A stretch of 64,000 nucleotides of DNA. It comes from Fragilariopsis cylindrus CCMP1102 (lineage: Eukaryota; Bacillariophyta; Bacillariophyceae; Bacillariales; Bacillariaceae). The stretch covers positions 1-64,000 of the forward strand of contig FMBT01000466.1 of NCBI GenBank assembly GCA_900095095.1. Reading direction: 5' to 3'. The notes beneath the pieces were generated by a model. It was not told the origin of the DNA. It made no database searches and worked only from the letters and a program-made list of their open reading frames with translations. Position numbers and translations under genes: made by a program. Of this stretch, positions 20,837 through 32,232 are shown one piece after another (positions within the stretch are counted from its first letter, which is position 1; the number at the start of each line of letters is the position of its first letter).

Positions 20837-22498
20837 TGGAATGGCGGACTCGACAGTACAGTACAGGAAAGCTACTATTGCTATTATGTGTACTATAGCA
20901 CGGTAGCTACTGTAGATCGAGATGTGTACTATATATTGAGGTGAGGACGAGTGCCTTTTATTTTTTTAATGTTCTACTCTCCTGGATATTCGGTCTGTTT
21001 GTAAATTTGGATTCTTGCTTGGTGTTGGGTTTTTCCTTTTTTTTTAACATTAACTACTAGTTACCGCATAGTACTATGTTACACAAAAAAATTGGAAGGA
21101 AATAAGGGGGCTACGGTAAAGTATTCCAGATTATATTTTTCATATACAGTACTGTACTATCGGTATTTTTCATTCGGCAGACGGACGGACAGACGAAGTG
21201 CAATTTAAGACAAACGAGTACATACTAGTACTGTACAGCATTAAATTATCAGTAAGCAAAAAAAAAAAAAAAACTACAGTACATCTCATTTACTTTTGAA
21301 GTACCGTACTACTCTAAAATATCATGCTGTCACCAAAAGAACTAGGTGGGAAGCAAAACGAGCTTCTAGCTAACTAGCTAGCTCATAACTAGTATAATTA
21401 TAAATGTCGATATTCTACAAAATAGTATAGGTATATATCTTAATTTAATCTATTTATTACAGCAGTACAGTACAGTACATTATACACCATCATTGCAAGC
21501 GTGTATTCCATTCCGTTCCGGCGGATGCGGTGCGATCGACAATAACAATACAATTAGCAGAGTAAAAGTAGGAAGGAGATGTACTACAGTAGAGCAACTA
21601 GCATTTTCAATCATCGCTTCCTCCACAGCAGTATCTGCAGCAATTGCTATTGCTGCTGTTGTTAGTGTTCTCATTTAAGAGGTAACTTGAGAGTTACATT
21701 AGAGTTGGGTTCCATGGTGACATTAGAGGCTACGTGATCAGATATGGCAGCAGCTTGTAGTGTTGATTGTTTATTAGTTATATTGTTGCCATAACCCGAT
21801 GTTGTCCTGCCGTAGCAGCAACAGCAGTAGCATTTTCATTCTTCGCTTCCTCCACAGCAGTATTTGCAGCAATTGCTACTGCTGCTGTTGGTAGTGTTTT
21901 CATTGTAAAGGTTCCTTGAGAGTTACAGAAGTGTTGGGTTCCATGGTGATATTACAGGCTACGTGATCAGATAAGGCAGCAGCTTGTAGTGTTGATTGTT
22001 TATTAGTTATATTGTTGCCATCACCTGCTTCTTTCTTGACGACAGTAGCAGTAGCAGTAGCATTTGCAGTAGAAGTAGAGGTAGAAGAAGTTGTACACCA
22101 CCGCTTCGAATCCTTCACTTCTTTGTTGTCGCTATCCCTTGCGGTTGTCTTTTCCTTTTTCGTCGAGCTGCCATCGTGCTGATATGTTTTGCTATTGGAT
22201 CATCGACATATCCAGCGTCGATAAGAGCATCATATCATATGGTGATGCTTTATTGTGCACGGTATAATGGTATATGATTTAAAGAAGTTCGTTATCTAGG
22301 ATAACCAATACGCGGAGGTTGCTGTTTAAGGAGAAACTTATCCATCAATCTATACGACGAAGAAACGCAATAAACCTAAGAGTTTGGGATGATTGATTGG
22401 TATATAGATTATGTGTGGATATATATTTATGGTAGTCATCACCTATTCTTCTTCTTTACATTACACTTTCTCATTCTTTTCAACAACACATGTACCCT
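20837..22498. repeat. Intergenic with a tandem duplication of about 195 bp
   Basis: Two copies of a segment occur at about 21600-21793 and 21827-22024 (offset about 226), sharing 'cgcttcctccacagcagtat', 'ggttccatggtga' and 'gctacgtgatcagat'. On the minus strand both copies can be read as similar peptides (NITNKQSTLQAAA...DHVA.N.TMEPN and AIAA.TAVEEA), so they may descend from a small duplicated gene. The frames are short (72 codons at 21900-22118, 64 at 21480-21674) and no complete gene is evident. The rest is AT-rich, with 'tacagtac' words and an A15-type run near 21258. Confidence 0.55.
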
Positions 22499-25261
22499 CT
22501 AACGTACAAGATTGTCGAAGTAAGGGTACGGATCACCACATACGGTCCCATCAACAATACCTGGAACACCAGTTTCAAAGTAATCAATAATATGCGCCAT
22601 GCATGGCCCGCCTGTTTTTAGTCCGTGAGCATTACTCTGAGAGGTTAACAAAGTTGTCATAGGGAAATATGCACGCATTTTTTGGGTCCACTCATATTGA
22701 GTCATACTGTCATAAAGCTGTCCCGAAACAATGCCACTGATTAATGGACTACCACGGATAGGAAGAGGGACGTTCTTAGGCCAATAGTAATTCATCATTA
22801 ACATTGCGATAAATAAATCAACACTACTGCCTTGTTGATCCTGAAATTCCAGTACTTCCCGAATGAACATGTTGTCGTTATATGCTGTTTGGCCTGAGTT
22901 TGTGTAAATTAATGCAAAGAGATATCAAAATAAAAGGAACAAAGTCATCAGAAAGAGATATAATCAAATGCTGATCATTATTTTTGAATTTTATTGACAT
23001 AACTCACCACCAGCATAATCCATGCCATCCACCAAAAACGCAGCTGCATTTTTATATGTATCATATTGTTCCTCAGGAACAGCATAACAATATGGATAGC
23101 CCGGAGGTGTAGGCTCTCCCTCATCATTGTATGTTGGTCCGTCGTAGTCGTCACAGCTGATGAGTCCAACGCCTCTTTTCTGAGGATCATCATCCAACAC
23201 ACATATCCCAAGTAGAGCGCAGAGGTCGTCAAGGGCACCGTCTACATCATTCTCCGAAGCTTTTTCACAAAGATCACCATACGCTGTAGGATCATTTCCA
23301 GCACCAATTGATTCAAAAAATAGGTCATTTAATGCAGTTAATGCAGTTAATTCATTTTGCTCTCCAGTCTTGTCAATAAAGGCTTTTCTTATAAATGTAA
23401 GACATTGCCGAAGATCTTCAATAGGACACAACGCTGGATCTTTAAATTGTGCAGCCCTAGCGAAGTAGTAAACGAAGTAGGATAAATGAAAGTGGTGAAT
23501 TGTAAGAGTCTCGACACAATATATTACAAAAAGCATTGTTCGAATAATTGACTTCTATACCTACCGACAAGTATAAATCATGTAATCCATCCGAAAATTT
23601 AGGCCAACAGCCTTCCCTGTTGCCAGAGGCAACAACTGGCTTTCTGGATCCCTGTGAGAAATACAAGTTATTAGCATATGAGAGAAAGAAAAAAAAAAGT
23701 TTCATATAGAATTTGATCTCTTTTTATAATAAATACGTACATGTTGGAATCAATAACAAACTTATCCACGAACGATGGGAATACTGTGGCAAATGTACCC
23801 ATGACATTGGTTCCATAGGATACACCATAAAGAGATAATTTGTCTGCCTCAATAAGGTCCATGAACCGGGACAAATCTTCTGCCAATTGAAGAGTACCTG
23901 CATATTCCAGAAAATGAAGAGTAACGGTTGTACCATCATCCTTTGTGGTTCCCTCCATGAAGAAACCACATTCCTCACACGACCAACAGTCTTGGACAAC
24001 CGTCTTTTGTGCGTCCAAAATATCTTGGATAGCATCCTTTGTATATTCTAATTCGTTGATTGGGAGCGAATAGTCGGCGTATTCGCATTCAGGATGCGCA
24101 AATGAAGGATACGAACGTCTTTCATTTGAAAAAAAGAGGGGGAAAGAAGGATGGATATCAAGTGAGAAAATATGTGTACCAAAAACAATCGAACAAATTG
24201 AGAAAATAATTGTTTCCACATACGTACCCGAGTCCTCTTTGATCGAGACTAATCACATTGTAATTGTCGATATTGTCTTGTCCAATTTCTTCGGGATTTC
24301 CCATTCTATCGAGACAAGACGAAAGTGTACCAGGACCTATATAAGAGAATATTTATTTTGGAAAAACACGCACACGTTAAAACTCATCATGGAAAAGGAC
24401 ACCAACGATCAACAAAACCAATTCTGACTAGCAAGAACGGAAAAATTATTATCTTACCACCACAATGAACGACCAAATTTCCTTTTGGTGCCGGCTGATT
24501 CGTAGCAAACTGAACACACATGTATACCTCTGTTTATAAAGATAGGGCGTCACCAAGAAGAAAGTTAAAAGATTCGATTCGATTCGATGTGAGTCGAAAC
24601 AGAACAAATTGGAAATGTATGCATTGTCATCCAACAAATCCAATATTTTCTTTGTTAGATAGACTTACTAATTCTAGGATAGATGATACTATCATCGAAT
24701 CCTAATTCAGCGTTCAAAAATCCACAGGTAGTTTTACCCGCTTCGATGTTGTTTGGATTGATCCACTCAAACTCTTCGGGATCAATCTACGAACAGCAAT
24801 GGCGAGCATTGGTGGTTGGTTGGTTGGTTGGTTGGTTGAATGGATGGTTGGATAATTATATGGTGGAAGTGAGTGAGCAGAGGGAGGGAATAAAGAAAGA
24901 AAGGAAATTAGGTGAATTGTTAGCGAAAATTTGTGAACACCATAATATTTGATAATTCGCATGTCTTTTTTGTGTGAGTAGTGATCCTTACGTTCTTGAA
25001 AACATCGAGAGATGCCGCTGGGGTGAATAAATCATCATTAGTAGGTGGATCCGTTGCCATTTCTAACTGTGCTAGATTTTGTTGTAAACGCGACAGTTGC
25101 GCATCATGATTTTCATCTGTTTCACTACTGTCTACCCTTTTATCAGGTTCGTCAGTGGTTAATTCTCTAGAGCTGGATAGTTTTCCGTTCACAGAACTAA
25201 CGAGGAGAAGCGGCAAAACAAATAATACCGATAATAACAAAGATTGAGAACGAAGTAGCAT
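22499..25261 (-). CDS. Secreted alpha/beta-hydrolase, S33 / tripeptidyl-aminopeptidase-like, 8 exons
   Basis: Exons 25261-24992, 24786-24669, 24529-24458, 24336-24228, 24118-23741, 23651-23565, 23456-23008 and 22893-22499. Every junction is GT..AG and phase-consistent, giving 625 aa. The start at 25261 puts a textbook signal peptide first (MLLRSQSLLLSVLFVLPLLL); an in-frame Met at 25294 is possible but less fitting. Hallmarks in order: VVHCGGPGTLSSC (HGGPG-type oxyanion loop), DQRGLGRS, the nucleophile elbow YGVSYGT (Ser about residue 290), many paired Cys, and a C-terminal SNAHGL with the likely catalytic His (about 584). The family cleaves N-terminal residues or peptides, or acts as a secreted esterase; here the substrate is unknown. 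High Cys content fits an extracellular or vacuolar enzyme. Introns are 110-205 bp. Confidence 0.82.
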
Positions 25262-25294
25262 GTTTACGGTTGTTGTTATTTTTGTTTGATACAA

Positions 25295-26260
25295 ATTAAT
25301 GACTTAAAAAAAAATGGATGCTATCGTTAACTCAAAAAGTATCGTCGACAGCAATGAATTTTAAAGTGTTTATTCGTTTGGTGTTTTCTGTTCGATTTAT
25401 TATTATATTATAGATATTTTTTTGGCGGATAGAAGTTTGAACAAGCACATATTTTGATACTGAAGTTTTTTTTGGGACCAACGTTGGGATTGATTCTCGA
25501 GGAAGCGGATTATCTCTATACCAGAGTATCTAAAAAATGTTTTTAATGTCCGTTCGCCCTAATAATCGATCAAGCGCGAAACTGGTAGCGCGAAATAGGA
25601 AAGAGAAGATTTGAAAAAGAAGATATAATTAAAAGCAAAAACGTCGTACTAGTAGTGCCGTGGCTCCTAGCAGGATTTCATTCATTTTACTCTACGGTAT
25701 TACTGTAATCGGAATTTTAGTTTTACGTACTGAAAAACAGGAAAAATAATTCAGCCCACCCGGCATGGAATTCTATTCCAATGAATCGATCGATCCACAA
25801 CTGGACCCATGCCAGTCCTAGAGGTCGAACCAATCGGCTCTAATATTGAATATACAGTATGTCCGAAATCGAGGGTCGAAATAAAAATGAACGAGAACTC
25901 ATACTGTGTATGACATCATGGTGTCAAAATTCTGATTGTTCTTTGCTTTTGCTTTTGCTTTTTTCTTTCTCTTGACTTGACTTGGTAAATCGAATGATCA
26001 ATCGAATGAAGATTCAATCGAATCAATCGGTGAAGCAATTGTTTCAATAATGGTTGTGAATTCATTTGAATTTGAATATTCAAAGGCTTTGTTCCATCAG
26101 CCAGTAACAAGCATTGTATTTGCATTGTATTTACTGTAGTCTTCTCAGTTAGTATATGAAGTAGAGTATTCACTTCTTTCTTTCATCATTCATTCATATA
26201 TCCTTCTTTATAAGAGACAAGAATATAAACACAGACAATAATCAAAAACAACAAAAATGC
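25295..26260. other. Intergenic, nothing firm seen
   Basis: Contains the dispersed 'ggtagcgcg...aaagagaagatttgaaaa' motif (about 25588-25615) also found near 5580. A (cttttg)n-like stretch near 25940-25965 and 'atcgaatgaa' iterations near 25985-26030 produce the spurious minus-strand frame at 25916-26173. Confidence 0.5.
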
Positions 26261-26515
26261 ATGGATTACGAACAATTTATGTATTTAGCAAATACGATGG
26301 TTGATGATGCCTTCAACAGCAACAACAACATCAATAATAATGAGAGAAGCAGTAGGAGACTACGACGACGAATAAATTATCGACTTAAATTTATAAATGG
26401 GACATCTATGATATCAGTACAGACTCTGGTCTTGATGTACTTCTTCTCAAATTATAGAGAAGATTTCTTCATGTTGTTGTTCTTTATGATGCAGATCTGC
26501 TTCTTTGAGTTATGA
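26261..26515 (+). CDS. Small hypothetical protein or first exon
   Basis: 84 codons from ATG 26261 (MDYEQFMYLANTMVDDAFNS), then an Arg-rich patch (RRLRRRINYRLKF) and a hydrophobic end (FFMLLFFMMQICFFEL). The acidic-then-basic start looks protein-like. A (caacag)n run follows at about 26640-26675. No family is recognised; it could be the first exon of a larger broken gene. Confidence 0.25.
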   Translation: MDYEQFMYLANTMVDDAFNSNNNINNNERSSRRLRRRINYRLKFINGTSMISVQTLVLMYFFSNYREDFFMLLFFMMQICFFEL

Positions 26516-26640
26516 GTAAAACTGATAATTATTATTAATTACATCTTTTTCTCCAACGCAACCTCACTGTTTCCGACGATGACGACGGTGACGAAAGTTT
26601 CAATATACGACGACAAGACACGCATCACAGCACAGCACAA

Positions 26641-26675
<35 letters not shown>

Positions 26676-27316
26676 TATCACTTACATTTGTTAAGAGAAT
26701 CTATGTGAGGTAAGATTTGTATTGTTGATTATGATTGTGGTTTTGAGTAACACTTAGTTTTTTCCCTTGTTTCCTTGAACGAGTTGTAAACTGTAGGAAT
26801 GGAGTTGCAGTAGTAAAATTTATTTTACCTCACTAATACTCTGGAATGAATACACACACTATTAATTGGCAGCCTCCGCTGCGAAGGTACAATAATTTGG
26901 CATTCGCCAAACCTTTATTTACATGCTTAAACACTCTACAGTCTATCTATTTAAAATACAACATTCCTTCGACCAACATTTTCTTCTTCTTCTATTTTTA
27001 TTCTAGTGCTGTAACAATGGTTTTCGGTTTTACGAACGGTTCGTTGACTTTCGTATTCCATCGCGCAGCGCTTTGATAAGAAAATTCCTTGTAAAACATC
27101 GTATCTTCATTTTTTAATTTACAAACTTGCATAGCGGCAAGATCACTCAAACGCGCGAACCTCTAAAAGACAACCGACGTGAAAAACCTAAAAGTTGCCC
27201 GTGCGTTCTTTCATACGCCTTGAACAAATTACATACACGTACGCCGAAAACACAAACAAACAGACAAAGTCACAATAACAGACAAACAACAAAGACACAG
27301 CAAGTAAATACCAAAC
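26516..27316. other. Intergenic with (caacag)n tract
   Basis: A hexanucleotide run 'caacag' spans about 26643-26675. The 3' end is the likely promoter and leader of the gene starting at 27317; the open frame at 27127-27444 overlaps that gene in another frame and is rejected. No other gene is seen. Confidence 0.5.
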
Positions 27317-28021
27317 ATGAGCAAATTCCACACCTGTCACGCCGCAATCAACAATTTGAGAAGATATTGCGAAATTCATTCAAAAGCAACACCACGAGAA
27401 GAACTGCTAGCCTTCCATCATGCTGCTTACGACGAGAAGTTTGAAACATCAGTAAATGGAAAGAGGTTTAGTTACGAAGATGAACGAGCAAATATACGTA
27501 AAAGGAGTGACGATTTTCCGGTAATGCAATGTTCTAACTTTGAAGCAGAAATTTTAGACCTTATAACGTTCCACTATACATATGATTTCCACGAAGACGG
27601 ATTGCCAAAAGACACCTATAAAATACACGCAATGGCAACCGTCAATCCGAATAATGGAAAGATAATTTCAATGAAATATATGACAGGACAAGCAGTAGTT
27701 GAAATCTACCAATTCAACAAAAGGTTTCATCATGACATCATTGAAGACGAGAATCATGGTATACCTACAAGAAACTTATCTTCATCCACAAAAACATCAT
27801 CGATAACTAGTCATCTTAGAACAAATGACAAAAAAATAAGTAGAACAAATAATAAGCAAGAAAATCAAATTCATAAATTATCATCCTCAGCGCCTCCAGC
27901 ACTCAACGATAAAAGTAGAACCACAATCATCTCACGTATTCGTAATAGAAGAATCAAATTCATTTCTCATATTTCTGAGCTCCTTTCAACGAAATCGTTT
28001 GGGTCTACATCAAGTCAATAA
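27317..28021 (+). CDS. Unrecognised 234-aa protein
   Basis: Uninterrupted frame MSKFHTCHAAINNLRRYCEI to TSSQ. The first 150 residues have a balanced, globular-looking composition (LAFHHAAYDEKFETSVNGKR; FEAEILDLITFHYTYDFHED; IHAMATVNPNNGKIISMKYM), with alternating hydrophobics suggesting an alpha+beta fold. The remainder is Ser/Thr/Lys/Arg-rich and probably disordered, ending in a basic region. The spacing of the beta-rich middle would fit an NTF2/SnoaL-like fold, but this is a guess. Single exon. The coding frame is much less repetitive than neighbouring chance frames. Stop is followed by C12 and A-rich tracts at 28044-28063. Confidence 0.6.
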   Translation: MSKFHTCHAAINNLRRYCEIHSKATPREELLAFHHAAYDEKFETSVNGKRFSYEDERANIRKRSDDFPVMQCSNFEAEILDLITFHYTYDFHEDGLPKDTYKIHAMATVNPNNGKIISMKYMTGQAVVEIYQFNKRFHHDIIEDENHGIPTRNLSSSTKTSSITSHLRTNDKKISRTNNKQENQIHKLSSSAPPALNDKSRTTIISRIRNRRIKFISHISELLSTKSFGSTSSQ

Positions 28022-28250
28022 CGCAATAAAGACTTCTTCCGAGCCCCCCCCCCCCAAAAAAAATAAGGCAAATCTTCCGAGGCTTAATAAGCAGGAGGCG
28101 AACTTATGACATTCCCGACAGTTCCCTTTCTCGTCATGAATTGCTTCTTATTAAGTGAGTACTGGTTCAAGATATGTCATGTAGATCATTGTAAAATAAA
28201 TATCTTTTATATAACTCAATACAAAATTTCACATTCTATATCATAATTAA

Positions 28251-28740
28251 TTGTACATCGTATCATCCTTATACCGTTCTAAGATTGATCCATCCAAAAA
28301 CGACGCATACAATAGTTTCAGTATGAAAGATAGTAAACATTTGGTTCCACTGTATATTCAACAGCATCGAAATGGTCGCGATGCTGCATCAAAATCATTG
28401 CCAGCACTAGAAAAAGTTGCATCATCTAAAAATTATGTAGAAGTTCGTGCACCCTTATTTTCAAATGAAGTGGAATCATTGTACGGCTTCAACATGGAAG
28501 ATGTACCATCGATTATGTTCAGTACTGCACAAGCTAAAGCACGTGCATGTAAGAATGGAAAAACACTTCAAAATCCTGGTGTATTAAATATAATTACTTT
28601 ATACGTCATACCATGGATGTCAGGTTATATACAGAAGAGATGATAGTTATGGGCGTAGCAAAGGTTCTACTGCCAGGAGTTGATCGTACTAATTACTTTG
28701 TTGTTAATGCTGCACCGGAAGCAAAAGTTGATTCATAAAT
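28251..28740 (+). pseudogene. Decayed coding segment, family not recognised
   Basis: An open frame to 28643 contains MKDSKHLVPLYIQQHRNGRD, NYVEVRAPLFSNEVESLYGF and CKNGKTLQNPGVLNIITLY. In a different frame the sense continues YTEEMIVMGVAKVLLPGVDR and NYFVVNAAPEAKVDS to a stop at 28738, then after further stops ALIQDDDNIWHLP and IDLSTNKLF (to about 28835). The composition is that of a conserved soluble protein, but with shifts and stops, so this is a relic. I cannot name the family. Confidence 0.4.
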
Positions 28741-29149
28741 TGCTAAAGGATGTAAATCAGCATGCGCTTTGATTCAAGATGATGATAACATTTGGCATTT
28801 ACCATAGATTGACTTATCTACTAATAAGCTTTTTGAAAGATGTCTGACTATCTTGTCTGGTGGTCTCAATTCTACCCAAAACATGCATACGGTATACATA
28901 CATTTTGATACGCGTACAGTACAGAGAAGAAAGAAGGAAGATATTTGCAAAGGTTGCATTTAAATCTTACTAAGGAAGAGGTTTTTCGATGCATTTTGAT
29001 AGGTAAATATATGCAGTAGTAGAGTATAGACAATTATGAGACTATGTATGATTTTATCTAGTACTTTCTTAGCTAGTTGAAACGTGTCCTTTCCTTCTAC
29101 CTCTAGAGTTTCGTAATATATTATGATATCTTCGAAAAGAAAGGCTTTC

Positions 29150-29490
29150 TTAAAACGATAGATCCGGAGAATAATTGTAGACATTCCAGTTGGTGGCACT
29201 TAAGTTTTCTTGAAGAACAGTGTTGTTGAAACCAGTAGGTCTCTCAATCAGGACATGACACTCCTGATGCTGACCATTGCTTACACCGGAACTGCACTTA
29301 GGCTTGTCTTTTGTGCATACCGGGAAGATCCAACACTTACATTTATCATTTGGTCCGCTCACACAATATTTTGTTGTCGGGGTGGTTCCTCTATGACAAT
29401 AGTATTCTCCAAATGGGTATATTTTTTCACAAGTTTCGTAGAGAGTGAGGTAAAGTCTAACGAAGTCTACACATGGAATACTGATTTAAA
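29150..29490 (-). CDS. Cys-rich open segment, possible exon
   Basis: A minus-strand frame open from about 29490 to 29150 reads ETCEKIYPFGEYYC, TTKYCVSGPNDKCKCW, FPVCTKDKPKCSSG, HQECHVLIERP and ends YNYSPDLSF. About nine Cys in 75 residues suggest a disulfide-rich secreted module. The first Met of the frame (29362) lies inside the Cys-rich part, so this is more likely a 3' exon or gene remnant than a full gene. A plus-strand frame over the same bases (29210-29635) is longer but less protein-like. Confidence 0.3.
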
Positions 29491-29724
29491 AGTAGTACTT
29501 CTAGCTAGTATCACCAGGTATTGTGCTGATGTAAATCATTCTTTATTGTTATTTTTCAAAGTAATATTATGCAAAATAAATAATATTAGAGTATGGAAAT
29601 TCATTATTATTCTATTTCGTGCAATGTGTAATTAAGCAAAGCAAATAGAAATAGAAATAGAAATAAGTCATCGTTGTGCAAGATCGAAAATGAGTATAAA
29701 ATATTGTCTCGTCACTGTTGCAAA

Positions 29725-31548
29725 TTAGTAGTCATCTGATCCGTCATCTGATCCTTTCTCATGATAGTAGGGTCGTTTACAAGGCTCTCCCATTAGAAAA
29801 TAATAGGGATTAAAAGTACTCGAATACATATCGACATAAATGTCTTCAACTGCCAGAATGATATCACCATCCGGAAACGGCTTCTTTTCTGATTCCTCGG
29901 TAGCGGCAACCTTTTGCTTCTTTTGCCTTTGTTGACCAGCAGTACCTTCATCGTTGTCTCCATGAGAACTTTGTACACCGTCTATCCAAAGTTTACGATC
30001 TAGTCCAAGACCATTCGATTTAATATTATTTTCCGAGAACAAAATTTCAAATGAATCCCGTGATAGCATAGCCTGGACACTTGCCGAAGTAACGTCACCC
30101 TCTATGTCCTTTTGTTGTGCTTCCAATAACTTCAGGCTACTGGTTTGGGATTCCTTATTTCTTGTCCTTCTATCATCATAAAAAGATCGATACCCCACAG
30201 CAGCGTTGAAATTATTTGTTATTTTGTTGTTAGTAAGGTAGACTTTATGGTCCACGGATGGGTTCTTCTTCTCGTTCAACTGGTGAATTCTGCATAATTC
30301 CAATACACTCAATGGAGGCGACGGTCGTTCTGTGTTTGCTATTTTCGTATTCATTGCACAGGTATTCGAGAAAGAACAGTTTCGGATATCCAGAATCGAT
30401 TTCGTAGTATACCAGTGCATGTATGGATCGTACAAGCACAAAACCGAACTACCGCAACCACCCGTAAAACGACAACCATTTAATACAACAGTTTCAGCAC
30501 ACTCCACAAGAATACCGGAAACAATACCTCTATTTAGTTTGGTCTTTCCTTCTCCGCATCTACCCTCTTTCGCATCGTTCATTTCCTGTAACTCCGTCCC
30601 CATATCAAGGATGCAGTTTTCCATAAACAGCTTCGCAGATTCAGACTCGATCTCCACTAATGGGTCGTCATCTTGAAGAATATAGTCGACGTACCCATAT
30701 TTGAGTGTAAGATTAGCGAAACGAATACAACCATCCTGTTTGATACGAATACCGCCGCATACCATCACAATAGTATTCTCCGGGGATAATTCATCCAAAG
30801 AAATGATTTCCAGGCTCTTATCAATTTCAATTAAGTCATCACAAATCCAAAAGTCCTCATTTCTGATTTTTTTATCCCAATTTTCATTACGATCAATCAT
30901 CGATCCACCAATGTATATCCGGTCACCAGATTCGGCCTTTTCTATGGCATGGATGATAGTACCGTGGGAATACACAATACCATATGTTTCGTAATGGTAC
31001 TTTGTTGGTGGTGACGGGGGTGCTATTTCAAAATCGTCCCAATTATCACTACTGTCTTTTTCACCATACTTGGCAGTTCCTTGAGCATCTTGATCGGATG
31101 CGTTATCGTACACAACGTGTCCGATGCCTCCTTCTGCTTTGAATTTTTCCGAAGGATAAAAGTCTGTTGTTGTTGTTGTTATCATCGAATCATTGCCGTG
31201 TTTCAGCTTTAAATTCTCCTCCTGTATTGCCTCCAACTGGTGGTGATAATTTTGTTCTTTGAGTATTGTTTGCCATTGTTTGTCCACATCTCGGAGTTTT
31301 TGTTGATAATAGTTTTCTTTCGATTTTAAATTAGATTGTTGTTGGGATAAATTTTGAAGCTCTTTCCCGTATTCTAATTTCTGTTTTACGATTATATCAC
31401 GCGAAGAATCGGACGTTTGGAATCGTTGTGATTTCTGTTCTAATTCGTACAACTTATTTTGTTTCGAAAAGTTGTGAATCGTTTCATAATTCTTATAATT
31501 CAAACATTCTTCAATTCTTTCAAGGCAGTACTGTTGGAGTCCTGTCAT
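29725..31548 (-). CDS. Coiled-coil plus right-handed beta-helix (pectate-lyase-like fold) protein
   Basis: 607-aa single-exon protein. Residues about 25-120 are a heptad-like coiled coil (NKLYELEQKSQRF; ELQNLSQQQSNLKSKENYYQ; QLEAIQEENLKL). After an acidic linker with DNWDDFEIAPPSPP comes a series of short beta-rungs: YGIVYSHGTIIHAIEKAESG, DRIYIGGSMID, LEIISLDE, NTIVMVCGGIRI, IRFANLTLKYG, ILVECAETVVLNGCRFTGG and ILDIRNCSF, then KVYLTNNKI. This is typical of parallel beta-helix folds as in pectate lyases and in F-box/SHCBP1-type proteins. No signal peptide and no catalytic Asp cluster can be pointed out, so a cytosolic scaffolding role is as likely as an enzyme. It ends with acidic GSDDGSDDY. 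Confidence 0.65.
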   Translation of the reverse strand: MTGLQQYCLERIEECLNYKNYETIHNFSKQNKLYELEQKSQRFQTSDSSRDIIVKQKLEYGKELQNLSQQQSNLKSKENYYQQKLRDVDKQWQTILKEQNYHHQLEAIQEENLKLKHGNDSMITTTTTDFYPSEKFKAEGGIGHVVYDNASDQDAQGTAKYGEKDSSDNWDDFEIAPPSPPTKYHYETYGIVYSHGTIIHAIEKAESGDRIYIGGSMIDRNENWDKKIRNEDFWICDDLIEIDKSLEIISLDELSPENTIVMVCGGIRIKQDGCIRFANLTLKYGYVDYILQDDDPLVEIESESAKLFMENCILDMGTELQEMNDAKEGRCGEGKTKLNRGIVSGILVECAETVVLNGCRFTGGCGSSVLCLYDPYMHWYTTKSILDIRNCSFSNTCAMNTKIANTERPSPPLSVLELCRIHQLNEKKNPSVDHKVYLTNNKITNNFNAAVGYRSFYDDRRTRNKESQTSSLKLLEAQQKDIEGDVTSASVQAMLSRDSFEILFSENNIKSNGLGLDRKLWIDGVQSSHGDNDEGTAGQQRQKKQKVAATEESEKKPFPDGDIILAVEDIYVDMYSSTFNPYYFLMGEPCKRPYYHEKGSDDGSDDY

Positions 31549-32054
31549 ATCTATACCCGTATCTGCAGCAACTTTTCAAAGTGCCAAGAAAGTCGACAAC
31601 GTTACCACATCATCATCATCATTGTCGCTGATGTTCTTACTTTTCGCATGATTACTATTCGGATGGAAACATAATCGTCCAAAGTACATCCAACTGATAC
31701 ACAATAACCATCAACAGATAAATTAGTCCCGGGAGCAGTACGAGAAATACGGCACCAATCGTTTGGTGTTTGTAGGTCTTTAAGAATACGGACGACGTCA
31801 ATCGTTAACAATCGACGGATGGCTACTGCAGCGACGACGACTGAGGTGGTGTTAAAGACAGCAGCAGCAGCTGCTGCAACTACAACTATGGTAGCAGCAG
31901 TAATTTCACAAATAATGCATAATCATCAACAACGAAGCGAATAAGCGAAGTATAATAACAGCATATGTGATATCCTAAGAATACAACAATCAAAGCAAGA
32001 TATATACTTCATCGCCACAAAATACGCAAATAGAAGCAATAAAAATGCTATTAT

Positions 32055-32089
<35 letters not shown>

Positions 32090-32232
32090 ACGCACTTTTC
32101 TCTAAACAACAGCTGTGTGGTATGCAACTAGAGCTGGGGATATTCTAAAATCAATCAACTGCGATATAAAGTCTGTTAAAAGATATGCACGTTATTTAGT
32201 AGGAAAAAATATGGTACAGTAGTTCGTTACTG
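31549..32232. other. Intergenic; short conserved-looking minus frame and (ta)n
   Basis: A minus frame at about 31602-31811 reads LTIDVVRILKDLQTPNDWCR and LSVDGYCVSVGCTLDDYV, which resembles real protein. It may be a 5' exon or relic attached to the beta-helix gene, but no splice path was found. A (ta)n run sits at about 32056-32088. The rest is unremarkable. Confidence 0.4.

Noticed and set aside
29210-29635. 141-codon plus-strand open frame
   Set aside because: Random-looking composition; the opposite strand carries the more protein-like Cys-rich sequence.
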